Assembly: GCF_003369915.1 (NCBI RefSeq) | Contig: NC_046673.1 | Location: 13,252,001-13,316,000 of the forward strand | Direction: 5' to 3' | Length of the DNA stretch: 64,000 nt | DNA from: Drosophila miranda | Lineage: Eukaryota; Arthropoda; Insecta; Diptera; Drosophilidae | Part shown: positions 24,089 to 35,000 of the stretch, in pieces | Layout of the letters: every line of letters starts with the position of its first letter | Position numbering within the stretch: position 1 is the first letter of the stretch | Program-made: the position numbers and the translations under genes | The notes under the pieces: model-generated | Told to the model about the DNA's origin: nothing | Database searches by the model: none | What the model saw: the letters and a program-made list of their open reading frames with translations, nothing else

Positions 24089-26191
24089 TCAGTAGTGGTG
24101 GTAGGAGTGGGTGCGGGCGTGGTGTTGCTGCTGCGCAAGATTGGCCTGGGCGAAGATGTGCTCCAGCTCCGCGTCGCTCAGCTGATCAAAGATGCCTCCC
24201 TGGCTGCCCACTCCACCGCTGGAGGAGCCAAAGGCCGATGGCTGGGAGCCGGCAGGCGGTAGGTAGCCTGGAAGATGCAAGATTAAAGATATTTGAGCAC
24301 ATGTTCTGCAGGCTCTGCAGGTTCTGTTTTCAAATGAGTTCTCACCCTCTGCGGGGGCACTGCCGTAGGGCGGCAGCAGCGTGATCGATGGACGGTTGGG
24401 CGAGGCTGCCGCTGACTCCGTGGGTGGCTGATAGAAGACCGGCTTCCATGGCTGCTGCGGCTGCTGCGGCTGCTGCTGTGTGGGACGCACTGTGGGCAGT
24501 GGTGGTGGTGGCGCCTGCTCGGGCTCCGGCTGCTCTGGCGCCTGGGGTGGTATCTGGGGCGAGGCTATGGCCGTGCCCGTTTCGGGGCGCACTGGACTCG
24601 ATCCCGGCAGCGGGACTATTCCGCCCGGGAACTGCGCCTCCGTCTGAACAAACGTGGGCGGCTGCTGGGGCAGCGGTGGCTGCACCACCGTGGGAAAGAA
24701 CTGGCTGTTGGGCGGAGCTTGGGGAAAGGCGGGTGCAGCGGGTGCCGTGGGTGTCTGGGGGAATTGTGGCACCTGTGGAAAGCCGGGGAACTGGGGGAAG
24801 CCCTGAAACTGGGGAATACCCGGAAACTGAGGATTCACTGGGAACTGTGGTATCTGCGGGATCTGCGGAATGGCAGGGATCTGCGGAATGGCAGGGATCT
24901 GTGGAATGTCAGGGATCTGTGGTATTTGGGGTACCTCGGGTCCCTCTGGTGCCGATGCCGGCTGGGCGGGCTGGGCGGGCTGTGGTGGCTGTGCTGGCAC
25001 CGCTGGCTGGGCGGGCTGGAAGGCGAAGGTCGAAAAACCCGAAAATCCCGGGGATGGGGGTCCCACCGGGAACTGGGGAATGAAGGGAATGTTTGGCTGT
25101 TCAGCAAAGGTCACCGACGGCTGCTGCACCGGCTGCACGGCATGGAAGTGCTGTACTGGTTGAATGGGCTGCACGGGCTGCAGGGGCTGCAGGGGCTGGT
25201 AGTGCTGTACTGGCTGAATCGGTTGGAACGACTGGACGGGCTGGACAGGCACAGCAGGAGCTGCAGGAGCCAGGGCCTGCACGTAGGTGGGCTGAAAGAG
25301 AGCAAGGGATTGCGATGCAGGCTGAATGTCTTCCATTCCACTCCATTCAGAACTCACCTGCACGGCATGGACATGGCCATGGCCATGGGCTGGGACGGCT
25401 GCCCCTACTCCGACTGCTGTGGCTGGTCCGTGGAAATGCACGGGCCTGGGGCCGGACGAGAGCAAGACTTGTGGCTTCTGCAGATGCTGGTGCGGATAGT
25501 TGACGCTGTACGAGGAGACGACGGCGTTGCCTGGACGCAGCACATACGAGGGCGATGCCACGGCGCTGGCGAGGCCGACTCCCAGTGGAAGCCCTCCTCC
25601 ACCCACAGCGGGTGTTAGCGATCCGGCGGGAGCGGCGGCGGCTGCGGGCAGAAAGGCGGCTGCCAGACCTGGGCCAGACGCGGCTCCAGCCAGGGAGAGT
25701 GGCTTGAGGTGCAGCCCGTGCAGGGGGGAGACGGCTCCAAACTTCACGAGCCCATGGCGATGACCGATTGGCACCTGGGCGGGGCCTGCGGCCAGGAAGC
25801 TGCTGGCGCCGGGCAGCTGGAGGCTGTAGCCATAGTGGGCTGCATAGGTGCGTGCAGGCCAGGGCGCAGAGGCGTGCAGGGCGTGCCCATGGTGGCCATG
25901 CAAGATGCCCCGCTTGTGCTTGCCGCTGGCCAAGCCGGAGTCCTCACTGGCCCCCGCCGATTCGGCTCCACTGCTCTCCTCCGTCGGCTGCACCACCGTC
26001 TCCTCAGCGGTTACTGGACTGTCGGCTTTGGTGGGGCTGGTAGTTGTGTCTGTGGCTGTGGCTGTGGTGGGCGCAAAATGGCGGCTAGAGTGGCGCAGGC
26101 GCAGACGACCCGCCTCGGTTCCCCCTATGGCGATTGTCAGGGCGATGGCCAACAGCAGGCAAATGCTCCTCGAGCTGGGACAGAGCTTCAT
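24089..26191 (-). CDS. Secreted proline-rich, PQIP/PVQP-repeat protein, 652 aa
   Basis: Exons 26191-25358, 25291-24346 and 24267-24089. I chose ATG 26191 because it opens a clear signal peptide (MKLCPSSRSICLLLAIALTI, cleavage near GTEAG); further upstream the frame has no ATG. Next come a Thr/Glu-rich pro-region, a KHKRG dibasic site near residue 90, a His/Gly/Ala-rich block, then long repeats: PVQPVQ/PIQPVQ, tandem IPQIP units, and PQFPGFPQ. The C-terminus has a short acidic helix (FDQLSDAELEHIFAQ) and His/Tyr-rich end. Composition suggests an extracellular matrix, cuticle or egg-covering protein; I know no named family. Both introns (66 and 78 nt) have GT-AG ends, are multiples of three and lack in-frame stops, so retention would keep the frame. 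The gene has a TATA box at 26353-26360. Confidence 0.8.
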   Translation of the reverse strand: MKLCPSSRSICLLLAIALTIAIGGTEAGRLRLRHSSRHFAPTTATATDTTTSPTKADSPVTAEETVVQPTEESSGAESAGASEDSGLASGKHKRGILHGHHGHALHASAPWPARTYAAHYGYSLQLPGASSFLAAGPAQVPIGHRHGLVKFGAVSPLHGLHLKPLSLAGAASGPGLAAAFLPAAAAAPAGSLTPAVGGGGLPLGVGLASAVASPSYVLRPGNAVVSSYSVNYPHQHLQKPQVLLSSGPRPVHFHGPATAVGVGAAVPAHGHGHVHAVQVSSEWSGMEDIQPASQSLALFQPTYVQALAPAAPAVPVQPVQSFQPIQPVQHYQPLQPLQPVQPIQPVQHFHAVQPVQQPSVTFAEQPNIPFIPQFPVGPPSPGFSGFSTFAFQPAQPAVPAQPPQPAQPAQPASAPEGPEVPQIPQIPDIPQIPAIPQIPAIPQIPQIPQFPVNPQFPGIPQFQGFPQFPGFPQVPQFPQTPTAPAAPAFPQAPPNSQFFPTVVQPPLPQQPPTFVQTEAQFPGGIVPLPGSSPVRPETGTAIASPQIPPQAPEQPEPEQAPPPPLPTVRPTQQQPQQPQQPWKPVFYQPPTESAAASPNRPSITLLPPYGSAPAEGENSFENRTCRACRTCAQISLILHLPGYLPPAGSQPSAFGSSSGGVGSQGGIFDQLSDAELEHIFAQANLAQQQHHARTHSYHHY

Positions 26192-26352
26192 CTCGATTCG
26201 TGGTGGGTGGGTCAGGGGGTGGTGCTGTGATGATAGTGTATAATCCGTGTGGTGCGACAGGTGGTGCACTGGCACTGCTGGTTTGCTATGTGGTTATGTC
26301 AACGCTTCGATTGCTGCCAAGAAAATGAAACGAACTTCCTTGGTGTTTGTTG

Positions 26353-26360
26353 TATTTATA
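26353..26360 (-). promoter_or_regulatory. TATA box of the proline-rich secreted protein gene
   Basis: TATAAATA on the minus strand about 160 nt upstream of ATG 26191, predicting a start site near 26325 and a leader of about 130 nt. Confidence 0.6.
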
Positions 26361-28272
26361 AAGCGGATATCGGAGCGGAGTGCCACGGTGCCACTGTGCC
26401 ACCTTCGGTGCATACAAAACAGCTATATTCACCGCCGATCGATCGGCCATTGGCCACCTATCCGCTGATCCACCGATCCACCGATCCGCCGATCATCCAT
26501 CGTCAAGTGCAGTAACCGCTCGCCCGTACCCTGGGCTCATCGGTAGGCCATCGGCGGTTGGGCAGTTTATGACTTTTACGCTGCCATTTCACCTGCCGCC
26601 ATCACCCGCCCGAAATTACCCCCCGAGCCACCCAAACACCTCATTATGCTGGACCCCACTGACCGAAGAGCCGAGCACAGTGGTGCTAAACCCTTCAAAA
26701 AGTACTCGTATCTCGAAAAGAGAATTCCCTCATATGTGCATAAATAAATTGAATGAAACCTTTATGGAAGATCCTATAAAGATATAATAATCCACCCACA
26801 AAAAATAGGAGTATCTATGAGAATCCTACTTAGAAGTGGGACACTTCTTCCTACTTCAACCTGGAACCTTGAACAAGTGTTACATATGTGAGGGATACGC
26901 CTAAAAGACTTGCCGAGAAGCCATCTTAAGTGTAAACATCCAGCCGATATATGGATCTTTAAATATCTTCATAAGAACTACAATATATCCCTGCCTAATT
27001 AATCCCTTTCTGTACACGGTGTACACGAAATAAGGAGGGATTTTACAGTTCTACGATCTCATAAAACTATTATTAATATTCTATTATATTTCTCTTCGTT
27101 TCTATTCCAACGATTCCAACGTATGACTTGTAGTAGAGGGTTTTATTGAATTACTTCAGTTTACTGGAATTTGCAATTCCCTTTGCCTCACTGTCACGAT
27201 GTGGCATCGATCCACCTACTCATGCGGTGCACGTCGCTGCACGTCTCTGCACGCAAAAGACTTTTGTTTTCAATGGGCCCCGCCCGCCCCTGTTCCACGT
27301 TCCATGTTCCATGGCACTTTTCACTTTCCGTCGACCGAGCCGGTATCGGTTACCCGCCCCAAAAGTGGCCATCGAAGGTTTTGCCACCGTTTGGCCTGGC
27401 CGCCATTAAGATACAAATCAAATAAAGCCATCAAACCATTCCAGAGCCTCTTTTATGGCAGGTTACATAAGTAACATCGATCCGCGAAGGAGATGTAAAT
27501 GCGCCAGAGCCAGCGCCACCGTACCCGCCCCCCGCCTCGCACCCGCTCTAATGGTGAAAGCATAATTGCCATCAAAATAAAACCAAAGAAGAGCAGACGG
27601 CAAACAATGGTCGATTAGCATTATTTCGATGGCATTATTTCGTGAATGAAATTCCACATTCACACGCATAAATTTCACCTGCACTAAATTTGATCGCCAC
27701 TGGGGCAAGCGGCAAGTGGTCGTACAATATAGTGATATTCGTACGCTATAGATATCGTGCCTTCCAACAACAACAAATGTTTTTTTAATGAAATTTCAAT
27801 TAGCGCACATACGAGTATGTATTTATCCGTAGTTTCCATTGATTTTCACTTTTTTTTTCGCTTCGGAAATTGAGCAAAAATTGAGTTTGGAATTTTAATG
27901 GCTGAAATCTGAACGATTTGGTTTTTTTGGGGGGGGTTTATCTAAGGGGCATCTCGTACTCGTATCTGGGTCTCTGCAGCCCCCAAGGTCTTTCCCAGGC
28001 CTTGCAATGCGCAAGTAAATCTCGCCAGTTTCGTTTTGGCAGCACATGTAATATTTGACAAAAAGCCACATAAAAACTTTAATGTAAGCGCACGGTAGAA
28101 AAATAAAAATCAACTCGTTCAATGCGATGCTTGACGGTGATGGTGATGACGGGATACATACAGCAGCGTCGCGGGAGTACGTGATCGGCATGGAAACAGA
28201 AAAACTCAACAGCTAAAATACCAACAAAGGGTTTCGTTTCTAAAACTACTACCAGATCCCATCCATACGTAA
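26361..28272. other. Intergenic DNA between the proline-rich gene and Coq5
   Basis: About 1.9 kb, AT-rich, with several closely spaced CGATC motifs near 26437-26510 just upstream of the proline-rich gene. No ORF with protein character was found. Confidence 0.6.
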
Positions 28273-29325
28273 TCACAGCTTGAAGCCGGAGTGTATGCTG
28301 ACAATGCCAAAGGTTAGGTTCTCGTAGGACACCATGTCGAAGCCGGCCTGTTCGATCATCTGCTTGAAGGGCTCCTGCTTAGGGAAGCGTCGAATGCTCT
28401 CCACTAGATACTGGTAGGCCTGCCACTGTCCGGCCAGCAGCTGGCCCATGGGCGGTATCACCTGGAACGAGTACTGGTCGTACAGCCACTGCATCGTATC
28501 GTTCGTCAGATGGCTGAACTCCAGGCACATAAATCGTCCGCCAGGCTGCAGCACCCGATACGCCTCGCTCAGCACCTGTGGGGCGGGACAGAGATGCGAT
28601 GCGATGCAATGAGTGAAATTGGGACGACACCAAGGGCACATCCTACCTTATCCACATGCGTGCAGTTCCGTATGCCAAAGGCAATCGTGTAGGCATTGAA
28701 GCTTGCGTCCTCAAAGGGAAGCCGCTCGGCATCGGCGCACTGCCACGCAATCTTTGTGTTCGGCAACTGCTCTTCGGTCAGGCCGAGACGGCGGGCCCGC
28801 TCCCTGCCAACATCGAGCATGTGCTGGTTGATGTCCGAGATGGTCACATGGCTGGGTCGCTGCTGGGGATTCGCCTGATTGGCCAGATACTTGAGATAGC
28901 GAAATGTGATGTCGCCGGTGCCACCGGCCATGTCCAGCAATTGCATGCCATGTGTCGGGCCCAGACGCTCCACGAAGATGTCCTTCCACAAGCGATGTAT
29001 GCCCATTGACATGGCATCGTTCATCATGTCGTAAGAGTTGGCCACCTGCTCGAACACCTCGTGGACTGAAAGCATTTGGGATATGTTTACATCGCCCGCT
29101 CCATGTGTCCATGCTGTGCCATGGCATACCCTTCTGTTCCTTTTCGCTATCCTTCACCGTTTTGAAGCCAAAGTGCGTGGTCTGTTCCGTCCCAGAGGAG
29201 GAACTGCCCGATTCTCCTGTTCCTGCTCCTGTTGCTCCAGTCGTTTGCTGGGACGCTTGAGTCGCTGTCCGCCTTATCAGGTGCCTGGCCAGGGACAGCA
29301 GTCGTATGCTCTGGTTACTTTGCAT
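28273..29325 (-). CDS. Coq5: Coq5, 2-polyprenyl-6-methoxy-1,4-benzoquinol methylase (mitochondrial), 305 aa
   Basis: Exons 29325-29130, 29065-28647 and 28575-28273 join through introns of 64 and 71 nt with matching phases. The enzyme performs the C-methylation of the benzoquinol ring in ubiquinone synthesis, using S-adenosylmethionine, in the CoQ-synthome on the matrix side of the inner mitochondrial membrane. Residues 1 to about 60 are Arg/Ser/Thr-rich, basic at the start ([16 protein letters not shown]), a mitochondrial presequence. From about 66 the UbiE/COQ5 signature appears: [19 protein letters not shown], then SAM motif [11 protein letters not shown] (about 108-117), [13 protein letters not shown], and the second signature [14 protein letters not shown]. 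The C-terminus [17 protein letters not shown] is typical. Length fits the family. A DRE lies 170 nt upstream. High certainty. Confidence 0.96.
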
Positions 29326-29494
29326 ATCGTTTGCAGGTAGATCCTCGCGCTCCTCTTAAATTGGGAATATTATGAAATAACAAAACAAGAAGATCAGCTG
29401 TAGTATGGCTATCTCCCTCTTTCGCCCATCGTCTGCATTGCCGGCTAGGGACGGACAAGCGATGTATCGAGCACTTCAATATCCCAGTGCGATA

Positions 29495-29502
29495 TATCGA
29501 TA
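29495..29502. promoter_or_regulatory. DRE (TATCGATA) in the Coq5 promoter
   Basis: A perfect palindromic TATCGATA lies 170 nt upstream of the Coq5 ATG, flanked by further CGATA copies. DREF/BEAF-32 sites of this kind mark constitutive housekeeping promoters in Drosophila, which suits Coq5. Confidence 0.7.
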
Positions 29503-29840
29503 ACGATACTCTGCCCGCCGACATTTTCAATTCAAATTTTCAAACGGCCTTTGCTGTACAAGATGCATTACAAGCTTGTTCCAAATTCTAAATCAACTTC
29601 AAAACGCATTAACAAAAACAAATTATGCAGGATAAAAACAAATTGATTTGATTTTTGATTTTAAGCCACAAGCCCTCCGCTGCAACAGCAACAGTTTAGG
29701 CCGAACATCTGAATGACAGAAAAGAGAAAGTAGTCCCACCTATGCCACCCACCCACAAAGAATGCAATCACACACACACACAAATTAAGCATTTCATATA
29801 TCAATCAAATTTGTTTTCATTATAGAACACCAAATACCAT

Positions 29841-29846
29841 TTTATT
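29841..29846 (-). terminator. Poly(A) signal AATAAA downstream of Ran-like copy 2
   Basis: AATAAA on the minus strand about 120 nt past the stop codon. The same hexamer and surroundings are preserved at the coding-less locus (41847-41852). Confidence 0.55.
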
Positions 29847-29965
29847 GAAGTACTGTCGGAGGCAAACGATAACATAACCTCTACCCTTTAGGTGTGTACT
29901 TATGTTTTTTGATGTGTCACCCGATGTAGCAGCCACACACGCGCACACACTCTCTGTCTTGCGTT

Positions 29966-30607
29966 TCATGCATCTGTTTTTCTGCGTAAGATCTTAAATT
30001 TGGTCTTTTTCTTTTTCTCTTTATCTTTTTCTGCCTGTCTCTCCTGGCGAAGGGGCTTCACTGGTGCCGGCAGCATTGTTGGCCTGGGCATGAGCTTGAG
30101 CGAGCGGTCTTTGAAAATTCTGCGCGCGATGTGCTGAAAGGGCACCAGTGTGTTCATGTTATTCTTAACAGAAATCTTTGTACAGCGGTAGATCTTCGTC
30201 CGACGAGCGTTGGGCTTGCCCAGCCTCAGATCCGCCTTGTTGCAAAAAACGTATTTAAGAACGTTTGGCGAGACCATCTCAGTCATGGCGCGGAGTGCTG
30301 CAAAGTTCTTGGAGGGGTCCTTCAGGCTGATGTCGAACATTACAATGGCGCAGTGGACCTTTTTGAAAAATGGATTCGGACCCTCGGATCGGACGTACTC
30401 GGCCTTCCCTCCCTCCCACATTTCGAAGCAGATTGGGCCGCGAGTTGTTTGGAATATAAGTTTGATCACCGTGATCCCGAATGTGGGCAAATATTGCTGC
30501 TCGAACTGGCCCGTCAAGTGCCGCTGGATGAAGGTACTCTTTCCGCATCCCTCATGCCCGATTATTATGCACTTGAATGCTGGAACTAGCCTGCGTCGTA
30601 GGGGCAT
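29966..30607 (-). CDS. Diverged Ran-like GTPase, copy 2, basic tail, 213 aa
   Basis: Intronless ORF from ATG 30607 to TGA 29966. It is a close paralogue of copy 1: bases 30247-30534 match 23125-23412 with no difference on the opposite strand. P-loop GHEGCGKS (followed by TF), switch-I TFG and CNKADL are present; the switch-II DxxGQ is replaced by EGGKA, as in copy 1. The end differs sharply. Relative to copy 1, the sequence around the old stop has two extra bases (GACCAAATTTAAG against GACCTTTAAG) and a shifted frame, so the acidic tail and stop are lost and a lysine-rich extension (EKDKEKKKKTKFKILRRK) replaces it. Other changes also add positive charge (N to R, E to R, S to R, Q to K). An AATAAA lies at 29841-29846. 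The basic tail could serve as a nuclear-localisation or nucleic-acid-binding segment; this is inference. Confidence 0.82.
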   Translation of the reverse strand: MPLRRRLVPAFKCIIIGHEGCGKSTFIQRHLTGQFEQQYLPTFGITVIKLIFQTTRGPICFEMWEGGKAEYVRSEGPNPFFKKVHCAIVMFDISLKDPSKNFAALRAMTEMVSPNVLKYVFCNKADLRLGKPNARRTKIYRCTKISVKNNMNTLVPFQHIARRIFKDRSLKLMPRPTMLPAPVKPLRQERQAEKDKEKKKKTKFKILRRKTDA

Positions 30608-30925
30608 TGTTTCAAAATAAGTACACGACTGAGAGGTGTCCTGTTGTGATGGATTAATTACCAGTTTAGCTGCGAATAAGAATCAGAAATGCACTTACCA
30701 GAAGTTTTTTACACAATTAAATAGTTGTAGGAGATTTTCGTACTGAATTTACGGGAGTGACTTAACACAATGATAAACGTTAAGGAACATCCAATGACAG
30801 CTTGTGACTTTGGCAGGGGATGACAGGTTGACAATCGATGACGATTGCATCGTTGGCTCGATTATTCAGTTTTCTTCGTGGCCGTTCAGTTTTGGGCAAT
30901 TTGTACAGCGAACATAGCTATGCTA

Positions 30926-32019
30926 AATGGATGGATAATTAATGTATTTGTTTGTGTTGGGAGTAGCATGGGATGGGAAGGCGTGCAAGGCGGTAAAAGG
31001 TACCGCACAGCTTTCATATGAGTAAAAGATCATCGTATTTTGAGTTCATGTAAACCGCAAATTTATTTTTGACGTACTGTACGCATGTTTTCAGATTGTT
31101 TTGCATGCGTTCTTCCCTCTGTTTTCATCATCGCTCCATAATGCTGAGGGACCTGCGCGGCACTAGCAGCTCGGCGGCCAAATGATTGATGGCTAAACTT
31201 AATTACGATTTTACATGTGTAAAAATACCTAATTACAAAACAGCTCTTCTTCGTGTTGGCTTCATAAAGGAAAAAAAAAAAAAAAATCTTTTTCTTGGGG
31301 TGTTTTTTGTGTATTTTTTTGTTTGTTTCATTCTTTTCATTCCGCCACGCTGAGCTGCGCTGCAGACTGCAGCCTCCTAAGCGGATCTTAATGGAAGTTA
31401 CATATTAAAAAAAAAAAAAAATTAATAAAAAAAAAATATGTATATATATATATATAGTACATATATGTCTTTTTACATTAGTGATAATCATAGTAATAAA
31501 TAGTTTACAAGGTGTGGCGGTTTATTGTGTAAGCTTTTAATTTAAAGTACAACTAAAACTAAAAATAAAGGTTTTAATCATTGAGAAAAAGTCCATTGAT
31601 AAGCGTTTTCATTCCTTTCATTATATATCTTTTTATCCTGGTGTGGGTGTGGGTGTGTGTGGTTTATGAAGGGAAGGGGTGTCCGTCGTTTCTCTTCATG
31701 GATTACATGTATGCACGTATATCATTTCACGATTGCAGGAAGGGGCGGGTGGCGCATGTGTGTTATATACGATAAAGTCTGTGTTTAAATGACAATAAAA
31801 ATAATAAAAAAAAAAAAAGAAGGATGTTCTGTTCCAAGCGTTTTTGCTGCTGTCCGTCCGTTGATCTCCCGCTACATATTCCGATGCTATGTACTCGTAT
31901 TTAAGTGTAAGTTAATGAATATTTATATGTATATCTGTATATATATATATATTGTTGCTACTGTGTTATGCTTTCACGCATATATGAATGCAAAAGAGCA
32001 GTTCCGTTCCATTCCCTTC
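30926..32019. other. sno 3' untranslated/downstream DNA with homopolymer runs
   Basis: Just beyond the sno stop codon (32022-32020, minus). The stretch holds A-runs near 31270, 31408 and 31427, a TA-repeat near 31438-31456, and several minus-strand poly(A)-signal-like hexamers. It probably contains the sno 3' UTR; the exact end is unknown. Confidence 0.5.
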
Positions 32020-35000
32020 TTAGTGGTTAAACTCCTCCTTCTTCTCGGAATCGCTGCTCAAATCGTTCATGAGGAGATCGAAACATGACTTGGGTATCAT
32101 TGTGCCCACTATCTTCTCGCCCTCGGTCGTCTTCATGCGTATCACTTGCATTTTGCTGTTGGAACGTGTATTCAATATGTGCTCGACCCGTCCCCACACG
32201 GACAGCACCGATCCGGCCAGTACATGGTACAGACGCTGCCTGAGGCCCACCTGTGTGTGTGAGAGCACAAAACCAGAGTTACAATAAATTCGGGTTAGGA
32301 TTTTCAATTGTTTGGGGCACTGCACTCACCTCACAATCGTTGCCGAGGCTCACGTTACGACAGTTGCCGTTCCAATAGGCGTGCGAGCACGTGTTCACCG
32401 ATGCATCGTACTGTTCCGTCCAGTGGGGCTCCGCATCGTCGCTGGCCACCTTTCGGTATTTCTTCTCCAGCTCAAAGAGCGATTCATGGCGCACCTGCAG
32501 GCCCGTATTGGGCCTGTAGATCTGGCACATGATCTCCCTTTTGCTGCGCGACTTTTTCTTGTTGCTGCCGCTGCTACCTCCATCCGCATCGGTGGTGCTG
32601 GTGCTGCTACTGCTGCTGTTCCGTGGCGGCTGATGTTCGAGTACCACGACCAGTATGGCGGTGCGCTTCTGATTCCGCAGCTGATGCGACAGATAGAAGC
32701 CCTCGTTGTCGTTGAACAGATCAGCATATCTGTAGAGAAGGGAAAGATTATTAGGTCTCGTCTCCCATTAATATAAGATGATCGGAAATGAGACTCACTT
32801 GTCAATGGCCTCCTGCCAGATCATGCCACGTTCCACGCGCACCGTATGCAGCTCTGTGGGTGCCACTCCGGTGGCATGTTTGCGCATAAAACGTATCAGA
32901 CGCACACGAATCACATTCTCCCCAGCAGCGCCCAAATCTGCAGAGGATTGTATATCGTGTTAAAGCCATGTGAAAGAAGTTATTTACCACTCCCGCTCTG
33001 GGGTCTACTCACCCACGATGCCCAAATCGAAGCGACCGCCACGCTTCGCCTGATTAATGATGGCCGTCATGGTGTCGGTGAAATACTTGAACAGACGATT
33101 CTGCAGGTCCACAGGACAGCCGAGGATGCGATTGAGAAACTTTGATATGTTATTGTAGTCCTTGTCCAGACTGAGCACGCCCGGATTGCTCTCGCTGTTC
33201 ACAATGATCCCCACACCCACCAGGGCTCCAGCAATGTCCTTGAAGAACTCCCCGTTGTAGTCGGTGGGCGGCGGCACCAGCGGCGCCTCGTAGCCCATAA
33301 TGGTGCGCATCACCGTCTCGAGGGCCTGACGGCCGTACTTGTTGTCGATATTGAACTGGGACAAGTCGCGCGTCTCGGTGGCACGACGATCGCCGTGAGT
33401 GAGGGCCCCGAGCGACTCCAGGCGCTTGGCCACCGTCGAGGCGAAGCGTCGCTCGCCGGCCAGATCCGAAATGAGGAATATATACTCGGGGGCATTGACC
33501 TGATTGGAGCGATGGGTGCGTCCAAACTGCTGGATCGCCCGATCGGCGGACCACGGCAGCTCCAGGGTGATATGGACACGACGGCGCTGATTGAACACAC
33601 GACGATCGCTCTGCAGGGAAATGCCGCTGGAGGCGGCCTCGGAGATGATGGCCACGTCCTTTTGGCCGTCCATGAAGCGCTGCTTCTCCGTGATATTCAG
33701 CGTCTCCAGTGGCACATCGGACTCCGTGCGCGACTCGTACTGTATGGAGCCATCTTCGTTTTGGACGACACGGCCCCGACGACCGGTCATCTCGGCCACG
33801 TTGTCGGGTCCTCCGAGCTCGTCGATCAGCTGGTCGAGTGTGTTCGGTGGCAGGCGGGAGCCGAGACGCTCGATCTTGCGCAGCAGCTCCTCCTTCATGG
33901 TGCAGGCGCGCTCGATGGCATCCTTGGGCGGTGGGCCGTAGTTCAGCTTCACCCCATTGACGCCCACGGGGGTGACGGTGCCCTTGAGCTCTTGTTTCTT
34001 TTGCAGCAGATCCTGGATCTTGTCCTGCGTTGATTGCTGCGACTTGCGGGTCTTGGCCGCCGTCAGAGCGGCCACCACAGCGGGGGACATCACGGAGCTG
34101 CTGCTGGCGCTGAATTCGCCAGTTGTCGCTGCTAGTGCGGGGGTGGAAGCGGATGCTGGCTGGGACTCCTTCTTTTCCTTCTTCACCTTCTTCTTGACCT
34201 TCTTCTGGACCTTCTTTGTGGGCTTCTTGCTGCGCGCATTCACCCAGGGGTCAATGTCGCTGTCGCTGCCACTGAAGAACGGATTGAAATCGGAGCTGGC
34301 GTCGCTGGCCACGCTCCTGCGATCGCTGTCCCGATCGAGCTCCTCGTCGACATCCTCCTCGTCCTCATCCTCTTCGTCGTCGTCTTCGGCAAAAGTCACG
34401 CTGTCGGCCCCCTGGCTGTCGCTGTTCGAGTTGGCCCCAAAGTCCCGACTGGGCGTGCGGGCTGCCTCCTCGTCGCTGTCGCTCATTTGCCAGGCGGCCC
34501 TTGCGCTCATTTTCTTTTTCTTCTGCGACGATTTGGTCTGGACGCCGTCGCCCTTTCGCTTGCCCCGTCCCCCGTTTTTGCCATTATTATTGTTGTTGTT
34601 GTTGTTCGAGGCGGCTGTCTCCGTGCCGGCAGACAGGGGCGTTGGTGTGTCATCGTAGAGGCCAAGAATGCGATTGATGCGATTACGATCGGGCGCCGGA
34701 AAATGTCGCTCCACGAACGACTGGAAAACACCTCTGAAAAGGAAATGATTTCAGCTAAAAATCACACAGGGAAAGTGGAAAAGGCGGGTCTGCCACTTAC
34801 TTGGCCGTCGACACAAAGTCCGTTAGCTCTCCATCATCGCGCTCTAGCTGATCCAGGGTTCTGGCCTCCCCCGTGGACTGCAGACCGATGACCACACACT
34901 TGCCGTACTTGATGGACTCACGGGCCACCAGCACCGCGTGATTGACCTTCGCGGCAATGCACAGATACTTGAAGAAACGCTGATGCGATGACCAGAACTG

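Noticed and set aside
24388-26243. Long plus-strand frames opposite the proline-rich gene
   Set aside because: They are antisense shadows of a GC- and repeat-rich coding sequence.
30660-30710. Intron in the leader of Ran-like copy 2 (GTAAGTGC to TTCGCAG)
   Set aside because: Only 29 nt long, below the minimum for Drosophila splicing.
33395-34891. Long plus-strand frames opposite the sno helicase exons
   Set aside because: Antisense shadows; the minus frame carries the conserved Sno motifs.
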